From Eremophila alpestris peregrina (taxonomy: Eukaryota > Chordata > Aves > Passeriformes > Alaudidae): a stretch of 64,000 nt of DNA. Made by a program: the position numbers and the translations under genes. The notes beneath the pieces are model-generated. The model was given only the letters and a program-made list of their open reading frames with translations. It was not told where the DNA came from and searched no databases. Each line of letters opens with the position of its first letter. Position 1 is the first letter of the stretch. This document shows positions 20,401 to 35,400 of this stretch, piece after piece. The stretch covers positions 1 through 64,000 of the forward strand of contig WMCF01000205.1 of NCBI GenBank assembly GCA_009792885.1, given 5' to 3'.

Positions 20401-23400
20401 AAATTTTTATTTCTTACAATACTTATTCCAAAATCCTCCCTTTGTATGAAATTTAAAAAGCTGAAATTAATGATGAGTTTAAGTATGGGAGATTACATAT
20501 GATACTGACAAATGTTTATCCAGTAGTCTGCTTGTTCACAAAGGGATCATTGAAAGAACCTGAAATTACCTCGTAATTACCTTTTGTTATAGTGATTTAT
20601 AGCACATTCTAAGCTTCCTGATAAAGCATTATTGTGATGCAAGAATGTCTGAGCGTTAATTGCCGCCAACGTAGATTGAAATAGCATCATCTTTGTCTTT
20701 TTGTCTTCTTTAATATTCTCGTAGATGGGAAAATAGTCCTGCCAGGAAACCTCTTGGCGTTCACTTACTACGGCAAACTTTGCAACATCGTGGTGATGAA
20801 AGTGAAGGGGACGGACGGTGCCGAGCTGATTGCCCAGGGCAGCGCCATTGCCAGTGATTCCCATGAGGCAGACCTTGGGAGCTGTGATTTGGAGAGCAGT
20901 GCCTCAGACCTGTCCTTCCAGCTCGGCAGGATGGCCCTGGGTGACAGTGCAGAGGCTGCCTCCATGAGCACCCCGAACAGAGCCGTGGCTCCAGGCTCAC
21001 CACTCACACCCGGCGCTCCGGCCTCTGGGCACGGAGATGGAGCCTTCAGCAGGGGAGAAGGTGCAGCCCTCAGCCCAGAGCTGGAGCTGGCTGGGGAAGG
21101 CAGCACTGAGGGGCTCCCACTGACTGGCAAACCCGGAGCAGTGAGCAATACAGATTGTTTTTACTTCATCTCTGCAAGAACTAAAATCAATTTTATTGAA
21201 CCAAGGGCCAGCGCAGCAGAGGACGGCGAGTGCGAGTCCCGGGTCACCTATGACATGATAGGAGGCTTAAGCAGCCAGCTCAGAACTATTAGAGAAAGTG
21301 TTGAACTGCCCTTGAAGCAACCTGAACTGTTCAAGAGTTATGGTATGATGCTTGAGAGCTGGCTCTCTTCATTAACTTTCTTCTTTAATGTGACTTTTTT
21401 TTTTTTAACACTAATTACTCTGGGATTACCCACCAAATTTTATATAACTGATCTGGTAAACTTGTGTGTCCAAACAATGTCAAACTGTTTTAAAATACAC
21501 TGTATGGATACTGTGAAGATGTTCTGGTTAACCTGTGTGGAAAAAAGTTGAGCAGGGAAGAAATGTGTGTCTGTACCAAAATTCAGGCATGCATGAGCAG
21601 AATTTGCAGCAAATAGGAAAGACTTCTGTACTTGGATGCTTGAAAGGTGCAGTTGTTTGTTTTGTCATGAGACTCTGTGTTGGCAGACTCAGGTAATCCT
21701 ATCTTTTAAATGGAGAAATACTCAGATGTATTCTTCTGCTGTTTTTATGCTTGTGTTCCTGCAAAATTTTAAGGAGCTCTTCTGAGGCTGTTTACTCAAA
21801 CTGCTCAGTGTGTTTGGTGTGGAATTACAGGGTGGAAAACCAAATATAATTACTGTTGCCATACATCAAGTTAGAGCTAATATATGTAAAAACTGGGAGG
21901 ATTTTGGTGACTCTGTGCTGTGTATTTATCACAAATGGCTATGTACCTTTTTGAAGTGTGCATTGCTGTGAGACAGGGCTCTTCTACCTATAAATGTTTC
22001 TTTAATATCTTGTCTTGGAGGCCCTTTATTTGTTCTCTGACCTCTTCCCCCACACACCCTTCAGAGAGGAGGTGATTTCAGCAGGGACAGTTTCCATGGC
22101 ACACAGGTGGCTGTGTCCAGGCCATGATCCACAGGTGTCAGTGAGGTGGTGTGGGGCATCTCCATTCCCAAGTGGTCCAGTTCCATTTGGTGCAACCCCA
22201 GCATCACCACGTGGTTTTGTGGTAGCAGACTGTTCTTCACACCTGATCCCTAAAGCTTGAGCAGATTCTCTACTAATCACGATGGGTGATGATGTTTTCT
22301 CAGCAGTTACAAACTTTTAGCCCCCATCCAAACGTTGGGAGTCCTTGTCTGCTCAGGGGCAGTGAGGCTGGAGCTGAGGTGAGCCTGTGGCTCCACAGCC
22401 CCGTGTGTTGCCAGTGCCAGAAACGCCACAGGAGGGAGCAGCACATGCTTTAATGCTCTGGTGTGAAGGAGCCTGTCTGTGAAGATGCTTTTATTTTTAT
22501 CCTTTGTCAGAGGGCTGATAATTTTTCCTGTTTTCCAGTGTATTAGTTTCAAAGATGGGGGCTTGTGGCCTGCCCTTGAGGCATCATTCCCTGTCTGATT
22601 CCCAGTCCTAGCTGATGTTTCTTTGGTTGTGTTTCAGCAGTGTCTTATGTGCTGGGGTCAGGCCTTTGTCAGACATTTGTCTCTGCTTTTTGCTTTAAAG
22701 TTTTTCAGCTTCTGGTTTTGGCTTTTATGCCCATTTAACTTGGCTTTGCTGGTCTGAAACTTTCTTTGGTGGGCCCTTTACCTGGAATCACAGTGGTGAT
22801 TCTTGTGTTCTGTGCCTGACTGTTTCTGTCCCTGGCTCTGAACATGTGCCATTAAATAGGCAGATCCATCCTTTTAATGTGTGTTTTTCATCCTCTTGTA
22901 AGCATACTTTCTTACAGAATTCTCACAGTATTTCTAGAACTTTCTGGAGAGTTGAAGAGAAGTGGTTTTCTGATGTGTGACATTTCTTATAATGGCACTG
23001 TAAGGATCATGAATAACTTCAAGTGCATTCAGGTTAGGTAGTCAGTGTAGTAACTTTTTTGAGAAGACACGGTGAAGATTATAATGGACTACTGAAAAAT
23101 AGAATGATTGAAATAGGTGATGTTAAAGAGAGTCTTTTGGACATGAAAAATAAAAAAGGTGGATGAATGTCCCATTTAAGAGTGATCTTTTCCCCAAAAG
23201 CCTGATTCATCATAATGACATGTCTGTTACAGGAATTATTGCTGAGGCCAAGTTAGTATTGGTCGTAACAGGGACAGTGAAATGTGCAAGTGCAGGCTGG
23301 GCCTGGCATTTCTCAGCAGTGACTTCTGTTCTCTGTTTGCCTGCATGTGCTGGTCCCAAGGGATCCCTCCTCCTCGAGGAGTGCTGCTCTATGGCCCTCC

Positions 23401-26400
23401 AGGAACTGGGAAGACCATGATTGCCAAGGCCATCGCAAACGAGGTGGGCGCTCACGTTACTGTCATTAATGGCCCTGAAATCATAAGCAAGTAAGTCCAC
23501 CTACATTATTGTCATTAATTCTGTACGTGTGGTGGGCCAAAATATACCCTGGCATCTGTCCATTGTGGGGGGATGTAGGATTTGCTGTGTGTTACCTGCC
23601 CAGAAGAGTCAAAACAAATGGGCAAGGGTTCTCTCAAGTGGGGCTTATGTTTCTTGTGTTAAAAGAGGTTTATTGGACTTGGCCAGGACATTTGTGTAAG
23701 GCATGGACTGAATTAAAGAAGGGATTAAAACTGCATCTGCAGCTGCCTGCAGGTTGGTTCTGCAACAAGAAGGGGAACTTGTTCAAGTGTATTTGCAATT
23801 AAGGTGACACTGCACACACTGATGTCTCCAGAGAAGTAATTTTTCTGTTGTTCTTCAAACATGTAGATAAAATTGTTTCTAACACAGAAGAGAAGCAGTT
23901 CCCTTTATCTCTAATGATTCTAACTTTGCCTGTGCCCCATTTCACCTTAATTTCTGGTCCTTGTGGAAATAAAGATCATTGTAGGTTTGCTTAGACTTCA
24001 GGACCTTGAAAGTGTGCTCTGTGGCTTTTTGTAACTTCTGAGCAGTGATTTCCTAAGTTGCCTGGAAGAGACAAAAACCCCAAGTTTTTCATTAAAATGT
24101 TTTCATTCTCACAGGTTTTATGGGGAGTCTGAGTCGAGGTTACGTCAGATCTTTGCTGAGGCTTCTCTCTGGTACGTTCCTTTGGGGAATTTCATTTGCT
24201 GTATCAGTTCCAGCCTCAGTGTTCTTAAAAGAAAAATATTTGCAGGAAGCTTTAAATTGTGACTTTTTTCATCCAGTGCTTTTTGAAAGGAAATACATTT
24301 GATTGTGTAGAGCTTGGCTAGAAGGAAAGCAGTGACATTTTAGGATGCCTCTTAAATCCTTTTGGACACTGCTCTTTCTAAGGGCCTGTGAGGGATGGTG
24401 CCAAATGGCTCAGCCTGTGTCATGAGTGCATTGTGTGCTTATTTCAGCAGAGGGAAGCATGAAGCCAGAGTTTCACCAGGATCCAGATTTTCCTTTATTT
24501 TTTTTGTCTTTGGAGGCCAGCTCTAAATGAGTTGGTGTTGGTACTGGATATAGCATTTCTCTGGGGTGGGGTGGCATCCTGCCCAAATTTGTTAGACCTG
24601 GCTAAGGCAGACTTGAGACTTGCCTGTGACTGGTGTTCATAGTCCATTAGCAAAAGACTATTGCATACTGAAGGTATGAGTTGTCCAATATATTATTCCT
24701 TGTAGTTTTCTCTCTGAGTAACATTGTATGCAGGATTGAAACTTCCAGTTACCTAAAGGAGTGGGATGTCTGTTAGTTTTTTAGGAACTGGACGTTTTCC
24801 ATGAACAGCTTTCCTCTGCCTTAGTGTTTTAAATCTTCCTGAGCACCTTCACATTTTTTTCCTTTATTTTTGTCCCCTCAGTCGTCCCTCAATTATATTT
24901 ATAGATGAGTTGGATGCCCTCTGTCCAAAGAGAGAAGGGGCTCAGAATGAAGTGGAAAAGCGAGTTGTTGCTTCACTGCTGACATTAATGGATGGCATTG
25001 GCTCAGTAAGTTGAATCCAATGGGACAATTAATGTCCATGGGGATTTGGAGTTGCCCAGTCTGGAATTGTTCACAGGCAGAACCTATTTTCTGGTGGCAA
25101 AGGCTGATGGATATTCTTCCTGGGCAGAGTGCTCCATTCACAAAAAGAGAATGACATTACAGGAGACTTTCTAACTGACCTGGCCTCACTGTAAAGGTGA
25201 AGAAGCAGAGCTTGAGGAAATTGGTTAGGACTTTTAATCTTGCTTTTCCTGCTGGACCTACAGGAAGCTTTATAAGCTCCTGTCTGTGCTGGGTTTGATA
25301 CCTGAACTGATTTGTTTCCCAACCTTGTGTATTCAAGGTTTGCTGATCCCACTTTGTTCTTGTGCCAATGCTGTGTTTTAGCTTAAGCCCTTCTTTTTCT
25401 CTCCTTGCTGACTTTCCAGATTTAGAAAAGCAGATTCTTGGGGATGAAAGTGGGAGTGCCTCTTGTATGATGTGTTTGCCATTGCATTGTGTTTTTCAAG
25501 TAATGCTCAGTGTTGTTGGATGCCTTCAGGCAGGCCCTGAGGGGCAGCTGTTGGTCCTTGGGGCCACCAATCGCCCTCATGCCCTGGATGCGGCGCTGCG
25601 CAGGCCGGGCCGCTTCAACAAGGAGATAGAGATTGGCATTCCCAACGCCCAGGAACGCCTGGACATCCTCCAGAAGCTGCTCCAGAAGGTTCCCCACTCG
25701 CTCACAGCAGAGCAGCTGGCACATCTGGCTGATAGTGCTCATGGTTACGTGGGTGCAGACTTGGCAGCCTTGTGCAAGGAAGCAGGTAAGGCTTTGTTTA
25801 TCTCATTTAGGGCATTACTGTACTTTATTTGTCTCTTTATTAAAGAAAAAAAAAATCCACAGTCTGTACTAACAGCTTTTGAAACACTGAGGTTTTATTA
25901 ATTTTTGTGTCAAAGATAACACAGCCAAGTGTGTCTCTTCCCAGGCAGCTGGGGAAAATTCTTTGAGTATTAATAATGCAGTGTTAAATCAGTAACCCTG
26001 GGGACTCCCCTGTGCCAATTCTAGGATCTTAGACAGCTTGCTCTCTCTCAGTAAACCAATGGTTTTGGGAGTGAACTAACATCCCTAGGAGTTCTTCTGC
26101 TCTCTAGACAACCCCCTGCACACAAAAATCCTAAGTCACTGTGGCTGCACAGCTTGTCCTGCAGATCCTTGTTCCCAGGGTGGGGAGGCTGTGGGCCTCA
26201 GTGGTGTTTGCTGTGTCTCCCTTCCCTGTTTAGTGCCCATATTCCATTTTCCTGCATCTGAGGAGCTCCTGGCAGGGGCCAGGGCTCTGTGTGCACCTGG
26301 CTCAGGTTGTGCAGCTGAGAGAGCTGCAGAGCCCGCCCTGAGCTGGGGCTGGAACGTGGCCCTTGGCCTTGGGAACAGGCATAGCCCTGGGGAATTAGCC

Positions 26401-29400
26401 ATGCATCCTGCAGCCAGGGTTCAGTATGTTCCAGGGAATGCTTCAGCATGAGTTCACTTGTGTTTCCATTGGATGGAATACTGCAGGTACTCTCTGTCAG
26501 TTCCTGGGTTTTGCTGGAGTGTGTCTGCACAGTTTGAGTGTTGGAGTTTGAGTCTGCCCATGAGCAGCCCTTTAAAACAGCTGAGTCAAAATACAATTGT
26601 CCAGCTCTGCTGGATTTGCTCCCTTGTATTTGCTCCCTTGTAGTTCACAAATAAGTTTGCTGCATGTGCTGGTCACTTTTATTTCCTTTGGCACTGGGAC
26701 AGCTTCCTCTGGCAGTGGCACAGAGCACGGATCATTCTTGTGTCAGAAGTGACTGTGAAGGTGACAAATGTTTTATTAGGGGTGATGGCACCTGGAACAG
26801 CAAGGTCTTTGCTTGCCAGCTTCCAGAATTTTTAAGGGATAGTTCTCAGATATGAATTTGTGGAGTTCTTATGGATTAAGAAGAAAAAACCATGGGATTA
26901 TTTGTTTTCTAGCATTTTCCTCTTGGCTTCTGTTGTGTTTTAAGCTCTGTTTTAAGTTAGAAAACATCATTAATTTTCCTGCTTGTATATATTTGTTAAA
27001 AGAAAAAAAATATAAACTCCCTTTTTGTTTTCCTTCCCCTGTGTTTTTGGAAGCCTGTCAATGTGCCTGTGTCTCAGTACTCAAATAGTAAACACTTAAC
27101 TAATGTAATCTCAAGTTCTCAGTGAGAAGTGTTGTGGTTTCCATTCCAAACATGACCCAGCTGAGGCTTTTACTTACCCATGTGCAGATGGATTCATAAT
27201 CCAGCTGCAAATAGATGATATTTACCCACTTCATGAGCACCTCTTAGAAAATGAATCTGGAATGTTGTGCAGGTTGAAGATTACAGAGATAAAATACTTC
27301 AGGCATCTGCCCGTGGCTGATTGCAGGACATGGTGTTATCCAGGGACTTTGCATCCAAAGCCAGTGGTGGGAATGAGGGGAGAAGGATGTCTCCTTCCTG
27401 CTGCTGTTCCTTGTTCAAGTTGGAATCGGTGCCGTCTGATTTCCCTGCCGTTTGTTACTGTGGGGTGACCTCTGCTGGGGAAGGTGCAGTCCAGCGCCCT
27501 GAACTCCTGGCAGCTCACGTGAAGTTTTCCTCTTCCAGAAGCTGCAGAAGCAGGAGTCAGTGGAGCTGTTACATAAACTGAACTTAAGTTGCTCATCATG
27601 GAGGAAAGTTCTTAGTTGGAGTATTTTTTTTCTTTTTTTTAAATTAAGCTCTTTATCTGTTTTTTCTATTCCATTGGCAACAGGTTGTAAAATATTACTG
27701 CTTTCACTGAAGTTAAGCTTAGCACAGACTTTTCTAATCTGCTGTTTCTCCTCAGCAGAGGCAGATTCCTTCATATGGCAAATTTTCCAGTGTTTTGTCT
27801 GGCTTTTTTGTGTTGTTCCAAGATGCATGGGCTCCTATTGCTTCCCTTCAGAAACTGTGCTGTGGGCCAAGGTAGTTTGCTGTCCAGGAATGCTCTCTGG
27901 AATTCAGCCTAAGCTTTCCTTGTTTAGTTTTATCCCATTATTTCTATTTACATCCTTGTAGAACACGTTTGCTCTCCCTCCTCAGTGTTTACACCCTTCA
28001 GAGATCTCTGGGCTGTTCTCATGTCCCCCACCTCCTCATTCATTACTGAGCCAAACTATAAATATTTAGCTCTTTTCATCTTTCCTCATAAAGAAGTCCT
28101 TCCTGCCTTCTGAGAAATGGTGTTGGTTTTCTCTGAACTGCCTCCAGTTTGTCAATAACCTTTTTGGTAATGTAGGCCTTAGAATTGAACATCACATGTC
28201 ATATATATATCTATATATAAAACAGCATAAAACGTGGTATAAACACATGGTTAAGGTGACAAATGCACATTTCTAGATGTCCAAAATGCTTGGTATTGAG
28301 ACCACATCAGAGTTAAGAATTCTTTCACAAATGTTAAGGTTATTTGTGCCACGTTCAGACTTGATGTGTGTGTGAGTACAGGTGACATGTGGGAATTAGC
28401 TTAGGAAAAGGATTTCAGAACTCAGGAGTACATGTTCAGTTTGTGGCACAGGATTGCTGTTGCTTGCTGATTGTATTTCTGTTGTGGTCTGTGGGAGACT
28501 CTGGGGTCCTGCACACCCCATTTATATCCTTGGATTTGTGGCTGGAAACACTGCAGGTTTGCAAGCTAAATATGTTTATAATCCTAATACAAAGTTTAGA
28601 TCATTTTCCAGAGGACTCATCTTTCCTTATCTTTCTACTCCAGCTCTGCTTTTTTAACACATGTATTGTGTATATACTGCTTATATAATCCAAGGGTGTA
28701 GTAATTAGTAATGTGGTAAATGTAGTATTTGTAAGGCTGTTGCATCTCTAGTCAGGTTTCCTAAGATACTTCATTATAAAAGCTTTGATGCTTGCCTTCT
28801 TTAGAATTCTGAAGACCATTTGTTAATGGAAAGTAAATAACCATTGTAGAATTAAACATATTCCAACTGGTTTTTTGGCAGGAGCTGTTTGTTCTCCAGT
28901 GCACAGTTTGCTTGGTGGTACTGCTGGGGTCAGACAGGCAAGTTTCGTGTTCTGTTCAGCAATTGCATCTCCATGGGAGTTCTGAAGAAGTTTTGGGGGC
29001 CTGTAATGTCCATTTTGTGTTGAATATTTCTAGGCCCCCGTGACTATGGTGTGTACAGAATTTTGGTGTGGTGTGTGCTGGGATGGGTAGGGAGAGGAAA
29101 AGAGGACAAGGAGCTTGGAGTATCTGTGCTGTGTCATCTGCACTTTCTCAAACAGGGTGTTGTGACTAAAACCCACGAAACCTTTGCATGGAGATGCTTA
29201 TAATCATCAGCTTAGAGTGTTTTAAGTTTAGGTGCTGAATTTTTCAAGTATTAGTGGATTTTTCTCCTTTTCCTCCACTGTAGATACAGTTCTAGCCTCT
29301 CACAAAAATGAGAGCACAAAACTGGTTTTTATAGGATATCTACATGTCCAAGGTTAAAATATCTGTAGCGGCTACACTGGAGAAATTAAGATTTGCTGTG

Positions 29401-32400
29401 ATTCTCTACTGCCTAGCAAGATACTTGTGGTTTCCACAGAAGTTACCAGCCAGGTGTGAGAAACCTGCAGATTCCATGCTGGGCCACATCCCATGTACAT
29501 CAGCTTGCAGCGGGCTCCTCTTGGTAGTCTCCTGGGCACTTGAGTGCCATCCAAGGGATTTACACACAGAGAATTCTTGGCAAGAAAAAGGCTTATTTAT
29601 GTGTGTAGCTGAGAAAATCATATTCCTCAGGTTGGGAGAGGTCTACTGTATCCTGAATTAATTTACTAGGTTGGTTTTTAGTGTGAACAGCTGCCTTCTG
29701 AATTGTTTTATCTCAAGCAGAGGAGTGTATAGAAGATAGACTGCCATACCCTTGCATATAATGCCAGTGTTTGTATGCCCTTGAGATCTGGTTGCTTCTC
29801 CTTTATTTGATTTGCCACGTGGTCTTTTATTAATTCCCTAAAAAAATATAATGGTTTTTATTTATTGGCAAAGATAAGCACTGTACTTCTTTCTTTAAAA
29901 AAACCCCAAATCATATGAAATGTTAATTATGTAGCAGGGACATGAATGGTATAAAGTGTACTGAATGTTAGAAGATGCTTAGCAACAAAGGTTTCCAAAT
30001 ATAGCAATTTATAATAAACTTATCCTTCTATGGCTGCATTTAGCATTTCAAGAGGGTGAATATAAATATAGCTTGATTTCTTCAAGGAGTGGGTTCAGTC
30101 ATATTGTTTACAGAGAAAGGAAGTATTTGCTTTGTGACTCTCAGAATTTATCTTGAACATCCTTGTTCATTACACATCATTTCAGTGTGCTGATATAAAA
30201 CACTTGGGCTGTGATAAGATAGCATCATGAGGAGAGGAAGAACAAATGGCTTTGTTTAAATAATGGCCACTCTGGCAAGAACATGGATTTGCTTCCAGTA
30301 AGGATGCTGTAACCACTGAGACCTCGAGACTTCTGTGAAAGAGGCACTGGTGGCTTTGTTTTGCATCAGAAATTTCTCAGTTGCCTGAAAAAGGTATCAC
30401 CCTGCTTAGCCTTTAGGATTAGAATAGTTTACTGGCTTGAGCTGTCTGTTACCAAAAAATCTTAGGGAAATAAGAGCTTGAGATGCATCTTGGAGCAGTG
30501 TGAATCAGCATTACTCTGCTGAACCTGTGAAGCCACTTTCATAGGGGTGTGATAATGGTCTCTTGTCTTGTGCTCATAATTTTGAGTCCTGTTGTTTGGA
30601 GATCATGTCTGTGCTGTTCATTTGCCCCTTTAATTACCCCTGCATTCTGGTGAATAATACAGGATGGAGAGGCTTTATGCTGTTTAATCCACAGCTCTGT
30701 ATATTGATTTTATGTGGATATCAGATCTGTAAAGGTGTAATTTATTTAGGAACATACTGTACGTGGCTTTTTGTTGGAGCTGAGAAACTTCCTGCTGTAT
30801 CTTCTACACCCCAAAAAAGAGTTTCTGCCATCCACTTGCATTAAAGGTAAGAATTAAAAACCAGTAATCGACTGAAGGACTGTCTCTTGGGATTTTTCTG
30901 GTTTTCCCTGTAATTGGTGGGGAAGTGAATTCCCCTGAAGCCCCGGAATGTCTCTTTGTGTGGCTTTTTTCCCCCCCAGCTCCTGCAGTTGTGGTAGGCT
31001 GGCCACCTGCAGGAAACATGAGCCGTGTGGGCTACTGTGATTAACAGTGAGGCTCTGTGCACCCCGAGGAGCAGCCCCTGCCTGCTCTTTCAGCGAGACA
31101 AATGCTGCCTTCAGTCCCTGCCTTCCCAGCCTCCTATCTCCCATCGAGCTCTTCCTTTCAGCTCGGGCACAGCCCCGATAAAACAGCCCAGTGTTAGGGC
31201 ATCGAGAATATCCTTCCTTTCCTCAAGCCATCAAGATTCTGAACCTTTCCCAGCACTGTCTGGACCCGGGTTCTGCTGGGGGTGTGCAACAAATGGAGAT
31301 CTTTTTCTTGGATTATACTGCTAAATGTAGGAATGTGGGTTCGAGATGCTGTTGAAAATGCAGATTTTTGACCGAGGCAGTTGATGACCAAGGCAATGGG
31401 ATTATTTGTTTTATATGGTGGTTTTTGGTTTGCTTTCAAATTAACTGCCTGCAGTTACAGATTTGAAAGGGGAAGCACTGCTTGACATACTCTAATTATT
31501 TTATTCCCTTATGGAAAGTGACTGAAAATGCCATGTCTGTGTTGTTATTTATTTATTAGTAGCAGGGACAAATATTGAAGCTATGTTGCAAACAATCTGC
31601 TGTTGCATTGCCTAACTGAGTACTGGTTCCCATGTGACACTCAAAATGAGGTGGGAAAGGCTGCTTGCCTTTTTGTGAAAAGGTCATGTAGAAAATGTGG
31701 AAGTTTGGGGAATATTAATAACATATCTAGTCAGATGGTCAATACAAAAAGAAGTGTTAGGAAATTTTTGCAGAAAGGGCAGTATATTGGATTTTGAAAT
31801 GCACTGAAAAGCGCAGACGGGATACAAAAGTCAAGCTACAAATGAATTTTTGGACTGGGACAACTGAGTTTTCTGGCACTGTGTTCCATCACTCTCATTT
31901 ATGGTGTAAGGAGAGCAAGAAAATCCAGTGCCCACCTTCAGTGTTCATGAGTGTGAAGTTGGTGCTGTGTTCTGTGGTGTTTGAGTTGGGTCCCTGAGGC
32001 AGAGGATGTTTCTAAAGTTAAGCAGCTGGCTGGGCAGGTTAGGGGCAAAGGGGCCCTGGCTTACACACACCCAGGGCAAAGCAGTGTGGCTGTTTTTGCC
32101 TCTGTGTCATGTGTTTTGGGATTGTTTCTTTGAGCAGCAGCTGGGAATGATGGCTTTTCTGCAGAAGTGGCTGCATGTGGCTGCTGCCTCTTTGAAGCAG
32201 TGCTGGTGCACGCTGTGTTAGTTTTTGGATTTATTATTTTCTTAAAGAAAAATCTTTGCCTTTTTTTTTTTTTTGTTTGTTTTGTAATGATACTTGATTT
32301 TTGTTTTTGCACAAGGAACATTGCACTCACTGCAGTCAGGGCATGTGAACTTTTGGTTTTCATCATAACTCATTTTAAGTGCGTATTTATCCAAAACTTG

Positions 32401-35400
32401 CAGCTAATTGGATGATGGGATTGCTGACTTCATGCACACAGTTGTGGATGGAGTACTTAATAATCTGTTTAAAGCACATCCCATTCTGCCTGCTGATATT
32501 TATATAACAGGAAATAGGGATTATTTTTCAGAAGAGTTGATCAATAACTATAACTAATATTTTAAATGAACTTTTTTGGCAGATAAGTACCACGTTCTTA
32601 CTTTCGCAGCTTGAATGGTATGGAAGAAATGATGTTATTCATGTCTGGCAATGCAGTCAGCAGTAGGCATTTGTATGTAGAATGATTAGCTACTATTGGG
32701 GGACAGAGCTTAAACATTTTCAGGCAAAGTTTTCATAAGAGTCCTGACTTTAATTTTTAGCTGTATCCCTTGCCAACATTCCTAATTACAATTAGACTGG
32801 GCAGTTAGCCATTAGCTGTTGCTTCTTGTCTTTCTGCCCTTGCTGTTCTGGTAGCCTGGCAGTCCTTATTTTTCTCCTCCCGCATGTGTGACCACCCTTA
32901 GGTACATTTATGTCTGGGAGCAGGCTGGGAATAGGCAGTCTGGTATTCCTGGTTTCCCTCTGTTGTCACAGTGTCGGGATAAATGACGTGTGTGTACCTG
33001 ATCTGGGAATAAACCATTTCCTCTACGAAAGAAGTTCTGAAAATACAGTTCCTCCTTCCTTCCTTCCTTCCTTGCCCTCCCCTGTCACACCTCTCAGCAG
33101 CTTTCAGGCAGCTCCACAGACATGTTCCAGCAAGTGCTGGGGCTCTTCAGGAAGGACTATAAATCGTGGATATAATCCCTGTAGTAGGTTAGTGCTCAGG
33201 TTAGCCCAGAGAATTTGCAATGTTATGGTTACAAGGGATTTAAGGGCATTATCTTTCCTGTGCAAACAGTGCATGAAAGTTCTTCAGGGATTTTTCCCAT
33301 ATAGCTCTGGCAGCTAAAGACAGATTGCAGAATATGGTTTTGAGAAGAAAAAAAACTAAGGTTTCTGCTTCCTGACTTTTTTTCCTAAACACAGTTTTAT
33401 GTATAGGTTAAATAAAAAAGTTTAAAATACATTTATAAACTGACTTTAAGTTGTATGAAATGCTTTTTCTACACATAAACCTGTTAAAATTTGAAGTGTA
33501 GTACGTAAAGATCTGGAAGTAGAGGAAGATGCCCCCTTCTAGTGCCATAAGAAAGCTGGGATCTTACCCATCCATGCCCCTGTGTTGGGCATTCCACTGC
33601 CAGCCATGTGGTAGAGGATCTGACAGCTGTCACAGGGAGAAATAGTGTGTGTCTTCTGGGTTTGGCCAGAAGAATCTGGGAGGGAAATGCCAGATTAGCA
33701 GAGAAAGAGGAAACATTTCCTTTGTAAACAATCTTACAAGAAGATAACAATTGCTTTGAAGCTACTTACAAATTCTGGTATTGGGATTCTGGTAGAGTAA
33801 GTCCAGACAGGATGGATTTGCAAAAGGAACAGCTGATGGGCAGTAAGAAAAACATGATTAACCATTTTGTTGGGCTCAGTTTATTTCCTCAAGTGTTGTG
33901 TATATATTCTGTTTTGGAAACCTAAAGTATATATGTTGGTCATTCTGAGTGGCTGCTTGCCATTATTTACAGTGGTGTGTAATTATACACAGACTCTGAC
34001 AAATACAGCAGTGTTGTAGGGCCTATTTTTAGGCTCGGATATTTGTTATTATGACCTAATGTGCCAAAACTTAGCCAAGCTATGAGCAAGAAAATCTGAG
34101 AGGCAAACAATGCTCTCGACCTTGTGCGTAGCCTGGTACCAAAGAAGGATCATCTGTACCAGGACAGGGCGTTCTGCTGGCTTTTTCCCCTCTGTCCACT
34201 TGGCTTCCTCTGTTCTAGACAGACAGGATGAGTTGGTGAGGTAGAGCACACAGTTGCTGGGCTGGAACAAACTGTTTATTTTCCATTGTTTGTAATCATG
34301 CGTGCCTTATTAGGCTCTTTTTGTTTTTTTTTTTAACCAGGATTTTCCATTGCTGCTTTACTGAGGATCAGTTTTGTTCACTATCGCTTTGCTCAAAATA
34401 GGTATCCTGTGTGAAGTCCCACTGACCCTTCAGCAGGATAACTGCACTTCAGTCCCTCCTCCCCTCAAGCAGGACTGGAATAAAACAGGGAAAACCCCCT
34501 GGAGCACTTCTGAGCCCCACCCAGGCATTGCCAAAAGGCTTATTGATACTCACTAACCCTGAAGTATGGAGTAACATCTGAAAAGCAGCAAGCAGAGCTG
34601 AAACAAATGCTCTGCTCAGAGTCAGCTCACAGCAATGACGTTAAGCTCAACCCAAAACATTCCCTTGTGGAAGACACCCAGGAGGTGCCTGATGTTTTCT
34701 GAGGTGTTCCTGTTTGTATCTGCATTATAACTTGTATAGTGGTGAACGTGGCTTTGCTGTGGGGTTCCACCTCCTTTGCCTCTGTGCTGCTTCTGGCAGC
34801 AGGGTTTGCATCCTAGCCTGCATTTCCTTACATTAAATCCATCTTTCAGCGTCTCCAGACAAGGATGTGTTTTCCTGCCTCTGGCAAGTCACTGGCTGGA
34901 TCCTTCTCCAGTTACTGAGGCTCCCCCCCCCCCTTCCCTCTTGTTAGGGGTCAATCTGAAGTGCAGGAAAGAATGATTATGATAACAGGAGGAAACAGGA
35001 AGAATCATGCTTTCTTTTTCAATCTGTTTTTTATTATTGTTTTAATGTAAAACATTGTTTCAATTAAATGCTGACCTGTGCAGCGGCGTGTGCGTGCACA
35101 TGCTGAAATGAATTCCGGCTTTGTTTGGAAAGCTGTGACCTCTTTATTCCTGTTCTGGATCAAGGCTGTTGCCTTTCAAACCCACTGCTGAGGACTGAAA
35201 TTTCACTCGTACTCCTCACAGCACTGGCAGTAACAAACCTTAAGTGCAGTGGTCTCCTTGGGCATTTTTATTTGCTGTTCTCTCTCAATTTTTTGAATAA
35301 ATGTGCTTGGTTTTAAGACTTGCTCATGTCATGGAAAAAATAAATAGCCATGACATTTAAAATGCATCAGATGAGTGCTGGGCTACAACTGGCGCTTGGT

